DNA of 64,000 nucleotides, taken from positions 1 to 64,000 of the forward strand of contig JAHHHS010000035.1 of assembly GCA_019359215.1 (NCBI GenBank), in the 5' to 3' direction. This DNA comes from Nostoc indistinguendum CM1-VF10 (GTDB lineage Bacteria > Cyanobacteriota > Cyanobacteriia > Cyanobacteriales > Nostocaceae). This document shows, piece by piece, positions 7,557-16,045 of the stretch. How positions within the stretch are numbered: position 1 is the stretch's first letter; each line of letters begins with the position of its first letter. The notes below the pieces were generated by a model. That model saw only the letters and a program-made list of their open reading frames with translations. It did not search any database and was not told where the DNA came from. The translations under genes were made by a program, and so were the position numbers.

Positions 7557-9473
7557 ATGGTTAAATCTGCTCCTTCCCCCATCGCAACCCGTAAGCCTTC
7601 TAAAGTAGAAGGAATCAAGGAAAATAGCAATTTTTTGCGTGAACCTGTAGCAACTGAGATCCTTGAAGATACTACCCATTTTACCGAAAATGCGGTGCAG
7701 CTTTTGAAGTTTCACGGTTCTTACCAGCAGGATAACCGCGACAACCGCACCAAGGGACAGGAAAAAGATTACCAGTTTATGCTGCGGACAAAAAATCCGG
7801 GTGGTTTAGTACCACAGCAGCTGTATCTAGCTTTAGATAAGTTAGCTGATGAGTATGGCAACCACACCTTACGAGTAACTACCCGTCAAGGTTTCCAAAT
7901 GCACGGAATCTTAAAGAAGAATCTCAAAGCATCAATCGCTACAATTGTCAAAAATTTGGGTTCGACTTTGGGAGCTTGTGGTGACATCAACCGCAACGTG
8001 ATGGCACCACCAGCCCCCTTTAAGAATCGCCCAGAGTATCAGTATGCTTGGGAGTATGCCCAGAATATTGCTGACTTGCTATCAGCTCAGACAGGCGCTT
8101 ATTACGAAATTTGGCTAGATGGGGAAAAAGCAATTAGTGCTGAAGAGAACCCAGAGGTGAAGGCGGCGCGACAACGCAATGGAAATGGTACAATTATCCA
8201 TGACAACGAAGAACCAATTTATGGCACGTACTATATGCCTCGCAAGTTTAAAATTTGCGTGACGGTGCCAGGGGATAATTCGATTGATTTGTATTCTCAA
8301 GACCTAACGTTGGTAGTGATTACCAATAAAAAGAAGCAATTAGAAGGATTTAATATTTTTGCTGGTGGTGGTTTAGGTAGAACCCACGGTAAAGAAGAAA
8401 CTTTCGCTAGGTTAGCAGACCCCATCGGTTATGTGGCGAAAGATGACGTTTACGACATCGTGAAAGCGATTGTTGCGACCCAGAGAGATTATGGCGATCG
8501 CACTGACCGTCGTCATGCCAGATTAAAATATCTAATCAATGATTGGGGTGTAGATAAATTCCGCACCCAAGTTGAAGAATATTTTGGTAAACCACTCGAA
8601 GCTTTCAAACCACTGCCAGAGTTTAAATATTACGACTTCCTCGGCTGGAATGAACAAGGTGATGGCAAGCTATTCTTAGGAATTTCCATTGACAATGGTC
8701 GAATCAAGGATGAAGGTTCGTTTCAACTAAAAACCGCTTTGCGGGAAATTGTCGAGCAGTTTAACTTGCCCATCCGTCTAACAGCCAACCACAACCTGAT
8801 TTTTTACGATATCGAACCAGATAGCAAGGAAGCGATTCAAGACATTCTCAGCCGTCACGGTGTCGGAGACGACCCTAAAAAAATCGAACCTTTAGTGCGG
8901 TATGCAATGGCTTGTCCGGCTTTGCCCACTTGCGGCTTGGCAATCACGGAATCAGAACGAGCAATACCGGGTATTTTAGAGCAGATTCGCGCTCTATTAG
9001 ATAAAGTTGGTTTACAAAAGGAGCATTTTGTGGTAAGGATGACAGGATGCCCCAACGGTTGCGCTCGTCCCTACTTGGCAGAATTGGGCTTTGTCGGTAG
9101 CGCTCCAGAATCTTACCAATTATGGTTAGGGGGTTCGCCAAATCAAACTCGACTGGCGCAACCTTACATAGATAAGCTGCACCATAATGATTTAGATACC
9201 TTCCTAGAGCCGATTTTTGTTTACTTTAAGAAGTCACGGAAATCGAAGGAAAGCTTTGGTGATTTTTGCGATCGCGTTGGTTTTGATGCGATCCGCGAAT
9301 TTGCTGTTAGCTACGATCCCCAAACAGCCAATGGTGCAAACAAATCACGCCACCGGGTAAATTTGAAAGAAGAGGTTTATGGCAAATTGAAGGAAGTAGC
9401 AGAAAGCCAAGGAAAGCCGATGACTCAGTTAGTGACTGAAGCCCTAGAAGCTTACTTCCAGAATCTTTCGTAA
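7557..9473 (+). CDS. sir: Ferredoxin-sulfite reductase with C-terminal ribbon-helix-helix-like extension
   Basis: The assimilatory enzyme reduces sulfite to sulfide with six electrons from ferredoxin, using siroheme and a [4Fe-4S] cluster in the cytoplasm. Two nitrite/sulfite reductase repeats are evident. The cluster cysteines are Cys453 and Cys459 (ACPALPTC), then Cys498 and Cys502 (TGCPNGC). The sulfite-binding basic residues lie in regions such as LRVTTRQGFQMHG. Plant/cyanobacterial-type features, with a soluble N-terminus and ferredoxin instead of a flavoprotein partner, favour Sir over NirA. Residues 598-638 form an extra module (RHRVNLKEEVYGKLKEV...) that reads like a CopG/MetJ ribbon-helix-helix. 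The gene is monocistronic, with a hairpin directly downstream. Confidence 0.93.
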   Translation: MVKSAPSPIATRKPSKVEGIKENSNFLREPVATEILEDTTHFTENAVQLLKFHGSYQQDNRDNRTKGQEKDYQFMLRTKNPGGLVPQQLYLALDKLADEYGNHTLRVTTRQGFQMHGILKKNLKASIATIVKNLGSTLGACGDINRNVMAPPAPFKNRPEYQYAWEYAQNIADLLSAQTGAYYEIWLDGEKAISAEENPEVKAARQRNGNGTIIHDNEEPIYGTYYMPRKFKICVTVPGDNSIDLYSQDLTLVVITNKKKQLEGFNIFAGGGLGRTHGKEETFARLADPIGYVAKDDVYDIVKAIVATQRDYGDRTDRRHARLKYLINDWGVDKFRTQVEEYFGKPLEAFKPLPEFKYYDFLGWNEQGDGKLFLGISIDNGRIKDEGSFQLKTALREIVEQFNLPIRLTANHNLIFYDIEPDSKEAIQDILSRHGVGDDPKKIEPLVRYAMACPALPTCGLAITESERAIPGILEQIRALLDKVGLQKEHFVVRMTGCPNGCARPYLAELGFVGSAPESYQLWLGGSPNQTRLAQPYIDKLHHNDLDTFLEPIFVYFKKSRKSKESFGDFCDRVGFDAIREFAVSYDPQTANGANKSRHRVNLKEEVYGKLKEVAESQGKPMTQLVTEALEAYFQNLS

Positions 9474-9501
9474 GCCGAAAAATCGAAGATAATAAAATCA
9501 A

Positions 9502-9535
9502 AGAGAGACACAGATAAATCCATCTGTGTCTCTCT
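9502..9535. terminator. Perfect hairpin after sir
   Basis: AGAGAGACACAGAT (9502-9515) and ATCTGTGTCTCTCT (9522-9535) are exact reverse complements around a 6-nt loop. It is the likely transcription terminator of sir, without a marked T-run. Confidence 0.65.
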
Positions 9536-9585
9536 CGCGTAAGTCCTAATACAGTTAGGTAACACATCCACAGGAAAACTGAACT

Positions 9586-10230
9586 ATGGTAACAACAGTA
9601 AAATTCGCAGAAGCTAGGGATGTGCTGCAAAACATCAGCTGGCAGACATTCAAAGCTATGCTGGCAGATATGGGATCTGAGCGAAATAAAAGGCTAGCTT
9701 ATGACAACGGAATAGTAGAAATTATGACCCCGTTGATGCCACACGAGAATTCAAACCGTCTAATTGAAGGTTTTGTTCTTGTGCTGTGTGAAGAATTTGG
9801 TTTAGAAGTTAAAAGTGCTGGCTCGTTGACCATGACGCGGGATGATTTGGAGCAAGGAGGTGAGCCAGACAGTAGTTACTATATCCAAAATGAATTGTTA
9901 GTCCGCAACAAAGAAAATATTGACCTGAATACAGACCCACCACCAGACTTAGTACTAGAAGTAGAATACTCCAGATCGAAGATAGACAAGTTGGCTCTTT
10001 ATGCTTCAATGGGAGTTCCAGAATTCTGGCGGTATAACGGAAATGTGTTAAACGTTTACACCCTGAATAGTGGGCAATACTTCCAGAATAATAGCAGTCC
10101 AACTTTTGCGCCTGTGCTGGTAACAGAGATTCCCCGATTTATCCAAGAAAGTAAGAAAGTTGGACAAATAGCAGCAACTCGTGCTTTCCGTACCTGGGTT
10201 AGACAACAGATATCTACAGCAGGGCAATAA
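9586..10230 (+). CDS. Uma2 family (DUF820) putative endonuclease
   Basis: This 214-residue protein belongs to the PD-(D/E)XK-like Uma2 family, greatly expanded in Nostocales. Diagnostic parts are YDNGIVEIMTPLMPHE near residue 43, GGEPDSSYYI near 95, and PPDLVLEVEYSRSKIDKLALY followed by GVPEFWRY. The Asp and Glu of DLVLEVEY and the following Lys are the usual active-site candidates. Cellular function is unknown; proposals for the family include nuclease roles linked to mobile DNA. It ends 13 bp before rsmE and may be cotranscribed with it. A second, divergent Uma2 gene lies at 40398. Confidence 0.9.
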   Translation: MVTTVKFAEARDVLQNISWQTFKAMLADMGSERNKRLAYDNGIVEIMTPLMPHENSNRLIEGFVLVLCEEFGLEVKSAGSLTMTRDDLEQGGEPDSSYYIQNELLVRNKENIDLNTDPPPDLVLEVEYSRSKIDKLALYASMGVPEFWRYNGNVLNVYTLNSGQYFQNNSSPTFAPVLVTEIPRFIQESKKVGQIAATRAFRTWVRQQISTAGQ

Positions 10231-10243
10231 TTTATTAAGAAAA

Positions 10244-10951
10244 ATGTCTCAACTGCAAAGAATAGCGATCGCACCCTCCCAACTCCAGCAAGGGCAAATT
10301 TTACTTACAAAAGAACAACAGCATTATTTAGGGCGGGTGTTGCGCTTGCGTGAAGGCGATCGCTTTATTGCAATGGATGGTAAAGGAAAATGGTGGTTAT
10401 CACAGCTAGCAGGGGAACAAGCACAGGTTTTAGAAGCGCTTTTAGTAGAAACTGAATTACCTGTATCAATTACGCTGATGATAGCTTTACCCAAAGGTAA
10501 TGGATTTGATGAAGTGGTGCGGTGTTGTACAGAGTTGGGAGTAACTTGTATTGCACCAGTGTTGAGCGATCGCACTTTACTTCATCCTAGTCCTCAAAAG
10601 CTTGAACGCTGGCGGCGCATCGCTGCGGAAGCCGCCGAGCAATCAGAGCGCTCATTCGTGCCGACAATTTTAGAGCCTGTTACTTTTAACACTGCTGTCA
10701 TTGCTAATCAGACAATTCACCGTTACATTTGTGAGGCTCGCGGTGAGTATCCCCATTTAAACAAGGTGCTGAATAGCATTTCTGACGAGATTGTTATTGC
10801 TACTGGGCCAGAGGGAGGATGGACAACACAAGAAATCGAGAATGCGATCGCATTTGGATTTCAACCTGTTTCTCTTGGTCGCCGCATCCTGAGAGCAGTT
10901 ACAGCCCCAGTAGTAGCATTATCCTTAATTACCGGAAGTTGTGAAGTATAA
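10244..10951 (+). CDS. rsmE: 16S rRNA (uracil-1498-N3)-methyltransferase RsmE
   Basis: This SPOUT-fold enzyme methylates U1498 of 16S rRNA with S-adenosylmethionine. ATG at 10244 is chosen because the upstream part of the open frame overlaps the Uma2 gene and lacks family similarity. That gives 235 residues, the usual length. Motifs are HYLGRVLRLREGD at the N-terminus (PUA-like part), KGNGFDEVVRCCTELGV in the middle, and the SAM-binding knot ATGPEGGWT plus SLGRRILRAVTA near the end. Several HIP1-like GCGATCGC sites occur in the gene. It is preceded by Uma2 and followed by a frameshifted TPR gene. Confidence 0.95.
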   Translation: MSQLQRIAIAPSQLQQGQILLTKEQQHYLGRVLRLREGDRFIAMDGKGKWWLSQLAGEQAQVLEALLVETELPVSITLMIALPKGNGFDEVVRCCTELGVTCIAPVLSDRTLLHPSPQKLERWRRIAAEAAEQSERSFVPTILEPVTFNTAVIANQTIHRYICEARGEYPHLNKVLNSISDEIVIATGPEGGWTTQEIENAIAFGFQPVSLGRRILRAVTAPVVALSLITGSCEV

Positions 10952-11019
10952 ATGATTTATAGCTCACGCAAAATATATTTTGCATGAGACATCACTCCAG
11001 CCTGTATTTAAAGTAAGTG

Positions 11020-12092
11020 ATGATTGAGCAAGTTGCGATCGCCTTTGAGCATAAAGATTATCAAACAGCTGCTAAATTACTGAAACAGCTGCTAACAGAA
11101 TCGCCAGAACATCCTTGGGTACAATATTATCTTGGTCGGTTGCATGAAGTATCTGAAAAGCGTCAGGATGCGGAAAAAGTTTATCGGCAACTGCTGCGAG
11201 ATACGAGGAATACTAGAATAGTAACGCTCGCACGGCAGGTTTGCGACGGCTACAAGAAATGGAGCTAGAAGAAAGACAAAGAGCTATTTCCCAAGCAACA
11301 GCCTATGCGAATAACACCGAACCTGGCGTACTAGTTTTAGAGCCACTCAGTAACGAACTAAAAACAGAAGCTTCTCGAAAATTTGCCCAGATCATGCAGC
11401 TAGACCCTTACACTGCACGGCTGTTACTACCAAGTCGTGGCTGGAGGTTGTACCGCACTGGCCAAATAGGAGAACTAAAATTTTATGGCAAACAGTTACA
11501 GCAGGCTGGCATTCCTTGCTTTTGGGCAACAATAGCTCAAATTCAGCAGATTCAAGTTTATCAAGTTAAACATTTCCAAGAATCTACCTCACAACCTACT
11601 GTTGTTTGCCGTAATGATAAAAATCAACTCGGTTCTCTTACCTTTGACTGGTCAGAAGTCACAGCAAGGGTAGTGGGACTGTTGCCGATTTTTGAGGAAG
11701 TCGTAGATCGTGACGTGCGCGGTAAACTGGAAAGAAAAACTCAAACACAAGACTATGCCCAGTTTTGTGATTTACACCTACCTGGTAGACGTTGCATTCT
11801 CCGATTTGGTGATAACGATTATGAATTTCAGCAAGGTTTAGAAATCATTCCCCAAGCTAGCCAAAATACAATCAGAATTAATTGGAATAGTTTATCGAGT
11901 TGGATTAACCAGCAATTACCTCAAGTAAAAATTTGGTCAGATTTCACATCATTTGCAGATACAACATTAGATCAAACAGAAATGCTGGGTCATATTAAGT
12001 CTCACATTCATCTGTTTCGTAGGGAACAGACTAATTGGGACTCAGCTTTTCATTTATATAGTGGATTGGTGTTTGTTAAAGATGCCGATTAG
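11020..12092 (+). pseudogene. TPR-containing cyanobacterial protein split by a one-base frameshift
   Basis: The 5' part (11020-11268) encodes two tetratricopeptide-like helices (EHKDYQTAAKLLKQLLTESP and QYYLGRLHEVSEKRQDAEKV) and stops early. A second frame picks up at once from 11241 and encodes about 280 more residues. If one G is restored within the GG at 11238-11239, the junction reads ARQ-G-LRRLQEMELEERQ as one smooth alpha-helix. A single-base deletion is therefore the simplest explanation. The complete protein would have about 357 residues: TPR at the N-terminus and an uncharacterised C-terminal region. It may be a real pseudogene or a sequencing error; the rest of the frame shows no decay. 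Function is unknown. Confidence 0.75.
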
Positions 12093-12129
12093 CTAGACAA
12101 GAAATTATCTAATCCAAACCTAAAAAATG

Positions 12130-12192
12130 CAGTTGTAGTGGAGAGTATTAAGCGATCACTCCTACTTTGGAGAGTTTCCCCATCTACAACTG
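12130..12192. repeat. Inverted repeat after the TPR gene
   Basis: CAGTTGTAG (12130-12138) and CTACAACTG (12184-12192) are exact complements enclosing 45 nt. The 38 bp after the TPR-gene stop and this position fit a 3' end structure. Function is not established. Confidence 0.4.
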
Positions 12193-12239
12193 GTAAAATT
12201 GTCTTAATATTGCGTATTCACACTTGACTCATCAAGTAT

Positions 12240-12263
12240 AGAGACGCGAAATTTCGCGTCTCT
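12240..12263. terminator. Bidirectional palindromic terminator candidate
   Basis: AGAGACGCGAAA and TTTCGCGTCTCT form a perfect 24-nt palindrome between two convergent genes. AGACGCGA-type palindromes of this kind recur in Nostoc intergenic DNA and probably end transcription from both sides. Confidence 0.55.
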
Positions 12264-12268
12264 GTGAT

Positions 12269-12778
12269 TTAACCAGGGGTTTTAACCTGACGTGCCATGT
12301 CTAAGTAAGCGCTCATATTCGCCCCTGGACGGCGACGACCATTAGAGCTAGTCGCTGAAGGTGCGAGATATTTAGGCGCAAAGGTAGTTTCCTTTGGCTC
12401 CTCTTTGAGGACTTTGGCTGCTGCGGCTTTTGCCTTTTTGCCAGGTTCAACTTTAAGACCCTCAGCAGTCTGAACTAGCGTAACATCGGCTGGTTTAGGA
12501 TTTTTAGCTGGTTTTTCCTTAGTTTTAGCTGCGGCGGTTTTTGTTCCGTTCAATGAAGTTGGCTTGGATGCTTCTGGTGCTTCTGGTGCAGCTGTTCCCG
12601 TTACTTTTTTAGCATTCGATGAAACCGTCTCTGCTACTTTCTTTGCATTCGATGCTACCTCTTTCGCAGCATCTTTGGCTTCATCCAATTCCAAGAAATA
12701 GCCGTTGCTTTTCTTCCCTCGTAACAGTCCGGTAACGAAACTCAAAATACCCGAAATTAAGTTTTTGATAAAATCCAT
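12269..12778 (-). CDS. Ala/Lys-rich small protein with amphipathic N-terminus
   Basis: The product is 169 residues. The first 20 residues (MDFIKNLISGILSFVTGLLR) form an amphipathic or membrane-associating helix. A low-complexity middle rich in Ala, Lys, Glu and Pro contains two copies of an SNAKKV-type repeat around residues 43-60, reminiscent of LEA-like hydrophilic proteins. The C-terminus ends in a folded-looking ANMSAYLDMARQVKTPG motif. It is probably a cyanobacteria-specific protein bound to a membrane surface. No enzyme motif is present, and function is unknown. The start is ATG at 12778. It is transcribed away from the lipase gene, with a 510-bp divergent region between. Confidence 0.72.
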   Translation of the reverse strand: MDFIKNLISGILSFVTGLLRGKKSNGYFLELDEAKDAAKEVASNAKKVAETVSSNAKKVTGTAAPEAPEASKPTSLNGTKTAAAKTKEKPAKNPKPADVTLVQTAEGLKVEPGKKAKAAAAKVLKEEPKETTFAPKYLAPSATSSNGRRRPGANMSAYLDMARQVKTPG

Positions 12779-13288
12779 TACAATTACTCCTGCCTTTTAC
12801 CTTTTATATTTGAAAATCAACCGTAATTGTTAAAAATTACGACAAAATGTTACATTTTCTGCTTTGCGCCACCCCATTCAGGTGACAACCCTTATAGGTT
12901 TGTGCTTAATCAACATTCTAGTAAAACCACAGGGCAAATGTTTTTTTGCAAGCACTTGCGACCTGCATACACCGAGAACTAATTATTAAATTTTACTGTA
13001 ACTAAGAGCAAGATTCTGAAAGCGGGCTTAACAAAAATTAACATTTCTTTATTTGAAATTATTGATTGGAGAAAAGCAAGTGGTTTACTTTCAACCAGTG
13101 GAAGGAGTGTCATAGCCTGTTGGCAAATAGTGATAGCTATAAGTTAAATTTTATACGAACTAGCTTTGAGAGCAGTTCAGTTTTGCAAAAATCTCTTTTA
13201 AAGAATCCGAAAAGTAACAGCTTCAGTTTGTAGAGCAGTAGTACCTACAAAATTGAAATACACCCCTTAATTCAGCTAGATTTTGTAA
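12779..13288. other. Divergent intergenic region, 510 bp
   Basis: No coding frame looks real. The region should hold promoters for the minus-strand Ala/Lys-rich gene and the plus-strand lipase. A short palindrome, GCAAGCACTTGC at 12948-12959, could be an operator, but its status is unknown. Confidence 0.5.
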
Positions 13289-13924
13289 ATGAACATTGAA
13301 AATCAACAACGCAATCCCGTTTTGTTAATCCACGGTATTGACGACACAGAGGCAGTTTTCTATAGAATGGCGGCTCAGTTAAAACTACAGGGTTGGTCTG
13401 TACATTCCCTAAATCTCGTGCCTAATAATGGTGATGTGGGTCTTGATGAGTTGGCAAAGCAAATAGCAGATTATGTTAGAGCGACCTTTGCGCCAGAACA
13501 ACACCTGGATTTAGTAGGCTTCAGTATGGGAGGAATTGTGAGCCGTTACTATGTCCAGCGACTGGGAGGAATTAACCGCGTGCAGAGGTTTATCACAATC
13601 TCTTCGCCCCATAATGGAACTGTGGTTGCTTATGGTTCCCGGCGTCCTGGTTGTTTACAAATGCGCCCCGACAGCATTTTTCTCAAAGATTTAAATTCTG
13701 ATGCTGTAATATTGGGGCAGCTAAATTTTACATCTATCTGGACACCTTATGATTTGATGATTGTCCCAGCAAATAGTTCACAAATGTCTGTAGGAAGCGA
13801 AGTCATAGTACCAGTTGCTCTACACCCTTGGATGCTAACAGACCCCAGGAGTTTAGCAGTAGTAACAGCAGCTTTAGCAGAGCGTATTAAGCTGCCTTTC
13901 CTTAAAAAAGTATCCAGTCAGTAG
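13289..13924 (+). CDS. Alpha/beta hydrolase, triacylglycerol-lipase type
   Basis: This 211-residue hydrolase of the small lipase/acyltransferase kind opens with the oxyanion motif VLLIHGIDD. The nucleophile elbow GFSMGG follows near residue 78. A probable acid is in the TPYDLMIVPANSS region and a probable catalytic His is in ALHPWML. There is no signal peptide, so it is likely cytoplasmic or membrane-associated, acting on lipid or ester substrates. The start is ATG at 13289. Neighbours are unrelated. Specific substrate unknown; thioesterase or lipase activity are both possible. Confidence 0.85.
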   Translation: MNIENQQRNPVLLIHGIDDTEAVFYRMAAQLKLQGWSVHSLNLVPNNGDVGLDELAKQIADYVRATFAPEQHLDLVGFSMGGIVSRYYVQRLGGINRVQRFITISSPHNGTVVAYGSRRPGCLQMRPDSIFLKDLNSDAVILGQLNFTSIWTPYDLMIVPANSSQMSVGSEVIVPVALHPWMLTDPRSLAVVTAALAERIKLPFLKKVSSQ

Positions 13925-13977
13925 CCAGGGTGCTTATTACGCTTGTCTTGTATTTTTTATTTTAAATTTTGGATTTT

Positions 13978-14409
13978 TTAAGTCCTATCCCCAATTTGTG
14001 TATGTTCGTAACTCCCAAAAATTGCCTCTGGGTAACGATAATACTTGAACTCCATGAGGTTATAAAAGGGATCTTCTAAAAAGAAAGTGCGATGCTCAAG
14101 AGGAGAGCCAACAAAGCGGTTTTTGGTTTCCTCACGAAAAAATAGCTGGTGTTGTTGTGCCCTGTCTAGTAAGTCTTGCCAGTCACGTTCTTGGGTAAAA
14201 ATTAGCCCAAAGTGTCTAGGATATATAGTATGTTGCGGTGTCAAGGGTTCTTTGGTGACGTGAGCCACTAGTTGATGGCCATAGAGATTAAGAATCAAGG
14301 CGTGATGGTTTTCACGCCCAGGAATGCAGCCCAAGCCATCTACGTAATATGCTTTTGTTTTGGCAATGTCAGTTACAGGGAAAGCAAGATGGAATAAAGT
14401 TTGGCTCAT
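13978..14409 (-). CDS. VOC superfamily (glyoxalase/dioxygenase-like) protein
   Basis: This 143-residue single-module vicinal-oxygen-chelate protein is not the strict glyoxalase I length or pattern. The N-terminal beta-alpha-beta unit begins LFHLAFPVTDIAKTKAYYVD, where His and later Glu would be metal ligands. The second unit has HFGLIFTQERDWQDLLDRA and ends RTFFLEDPFYNLMEFKYY, which carries the conserved Asp-Pro and Glu. Members bind a divalent metal and act on varied substrates (dioxygenases, resistance proteins, lyases). No pathway neighbour suggests which applies. The gene is convergent with the lipase gene. Confidence 0.87.
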   Translation of the reverse strand: MSQTLFHLAFPVTDIAKTKAYYVDGLGCIPGRENHHALILNLYGHQLVAHVTKEPLTPQHTIYPRHFGLIFTQERDWQDLLDRAQQHQLFFREETKNRFVGSPLEHRTFFLEDPFYNLMEFKYYRYPEAIFGSYEHTQIGDRT

Positions 14410-14836
14410 AGCTTGTGTGGAAAAGACTAGTAGTTGGATTATCTAAATTTATGCATTTATGCTGTTAAGTCTTAATTGTGGTCAACTTGAACACAGTTTT
14501 AATTGACATTAACTTATATTCTTATTTAGTTAATAATACAAGCATATTACTTTAGTTTTGGAGGTGTCAGAAATTAAGTACTAGTACAAGGCGGTCTAAA
14601 TAGAGGAACCATTTTAAATTCCTAAAAAGCTTATTCCATAATAGTTTTGACTTTTGACTTTTTACACCTCGGCTTCTCTGCGGGACGCTACGCAAACACT
14701 CGGTGTAACCCTGAGTTTCGACTGCGCTCAACTGCCGCGTAGTCGAAGGGTTACTTTTGACTTCTGCCTTGCGTTAGTAGGGGTGACAAATTAGTTATTC
14801 TGTTGATATTCAGACAAAATTACTTATTAATTTCTG
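14410..14836. other. Intergenic region with dispersed repeats, 427 bp
   Basis: The left part (14410-14600) is AT-rich and should hold the VOC gene promoter. From about 14640 it carries Nostoc-type repeats: a TTTTGACTTTTGACTTTTT run, a TCTGCGGGACGCTACGC element, and a CTGCCGCGTAGTCGAAGGG element. Together they can pair partly. No gene was found. Confidence 0.6.
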
Positions 14837-15634
14837 ATGTCATTTTTAATTAATTCTGTTAATCCCTGGTTGGTGGCGGTAGGACTAAACACAATTCTAT
14901 TGGGTTTAGCTTGGATTGCTCCGAAAAAACTGCTTACCCCTGCTGGCTCATTCCACGCATGGTTTCTGGCCATCTTAATTTGGGTAACTCTAGGCTGGCA
15001 AGGATATGCAGTTGTAATGTTCTATTTTCTAGTTGGTTCTGGCGTGACTCGTATCGGTATGGCGCAGAAAGAGGCTGAAGGAATAGCCGAAAAGCGCTCT
15101 GGGGCAAGAGGCCCAGAAAATGTTTGGGGTTCGGCTTTGACTGGGGCGCTATGTGCTTTGGGAGTAGGAATCATAAATTCGGAATTGGTTGTACCTAGTC
15201 CCCAATCTCTAGTACCCAATCCCCAGTCTCTATTATTGTTAGGCTATGTAGCGAGTTTCAGTACCAAGTTGGCTGACACCACTGCTAGTGAAGTCGGTAA
15301 AGCCTATGGTAAAAGCACCTTTCTAATTACCACACTCCAACCAGTGCCTCGCGGTACAGAAGGAGCGGTAAGCTTGGAGGGGACTTTAGCAGGTATTGTG
15401 GCTTCTGTAGCGATCGCATTTGTTGGTTGGGCAGTTGGTTTAATTGATCTATTGGGAGTAGCTTGGTGTGTACTGGCAGCATTTATTGCCACTAACTTAG
15501 AAAGTGTGATTGGGGCAACATTACAATCTAAGTATAATTGGCTGACTAATGAAGTAGTAAATATTTTTAATACATTAATCGGTGCGATCGCAGCAGTGCT
15601 ACTTGCCTGGGCATGGATAAGTTTAATTAAGTAG
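14837..15634 (+). CDS. DUF92 membrane protein, VTE6/phytyl-phosphate kinase-like
   Basis: This 265-residue integral membrane protein has about six to seven hydrophobic segments. It belongs to the DUF92 (TIGR00297) family, which includes plant VTE6 and a Synechocystis homologue linked to phytyl-phosphate phosphorylation for tocopherol and phylloquinone salvage. Family signatures are RSGARGPENVWGS near residue 90, KLADTTASEVGKAYGK near 145 and PRGTEGAVSLEGTLAG near 175. Residues about 119-132 (VPSPQSL-VPNPQSL) are two 7-residue repeats coded by an intergenic-type 21-bp DNA repeat, placed in a loop before a membrane segment. Activity in this species is inferred from family knowledge. Confidence 0.82.
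   Translation: MSFLINSVNPWLVAVGLNTILLGLAWIAPKKLLTPAGSFHAWFLAILIWVTLGWQGYAVVMFYFLVGSGVTRIGMAQKEAEGIAEKRSGARGPENVWGSALTGALCALGVGIINSELVVPSPQSLVPNPQSLLLLGYVASFSTKLADTTASEVGKAYGKSTFLITTLQPVPRGTEGAVSLEGTLAGIVASVAIAFVGWAVGLIDLLGVAWCVLAAFIATNLESVIGATLQSKYNWLTNEVVNIFNTLIGAIAAVLLAWAWISLIK
15191..15232. repeat. Two 21-bp tandem repeats inside the DUF92 gene
   Basis: Units 15191-15211 and 15212-15232 differ at three positions and have the form GTACCnAnTCCCCAnTCTCTA. They resemble the CCCCAATCCCC-type repeats common between cyanobacterial genes. Being a multiple of three, they preserve the frame and add VPSPQSL-VPNPQSL. Confidence 0.75.
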
Positions 15635-16045
15635 AGGGGTGAGAATAAACAATTACTCGTTAAGGTTCCGCATGTCAGTTGCTACAACCTTGGTCACATA
15701 AACAGCGCAGTGGCTTGACTTTTAGCAACTGGCAAGAAACAATTCTTAATATGTTTTGCTTTATTTTCGCTTATATACCTAATTATTTATCTGAATCTAT
15801 AAAGATTTGGTTACACAACTTGTTTTGCCTTATAACTGATATTTTCAATCCTGTTCTGTTTCCAGCAGACCGTAAAAGTAATTATGGAAAATTATTTTAT
15901 TTACTAGGTATATAATTTTTTGACCATTTAGATGTAATTAGTTTATAAAATCTTTATCATATTTATTCATCAATGACCAGATGATTTTTATATGATTTAA
16001 TTTAAAAGTCCTATAAGTGTTTAACCATTTTCACATAGTTAGTTC
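15635..16045. other. Intergenic region, 411 bp
   Basis: This is AT-rich, especially 15750-16040. An open frame of 78 codons at 15679-15915 needs a TTG start, has no ribosome-binding site or recognisable motif, and is not called as a gene. The promoter of the secretion locus probably lies in the last 150 bp. Confidence 0.5.

Noticed and set aside
15679..15915. 78-codon frame after the DUF92 gene
   Set aside because: It needs a TTG start, has no ribosome-binding site, lacks any recognisable motif and lies in AT-rich spacer.
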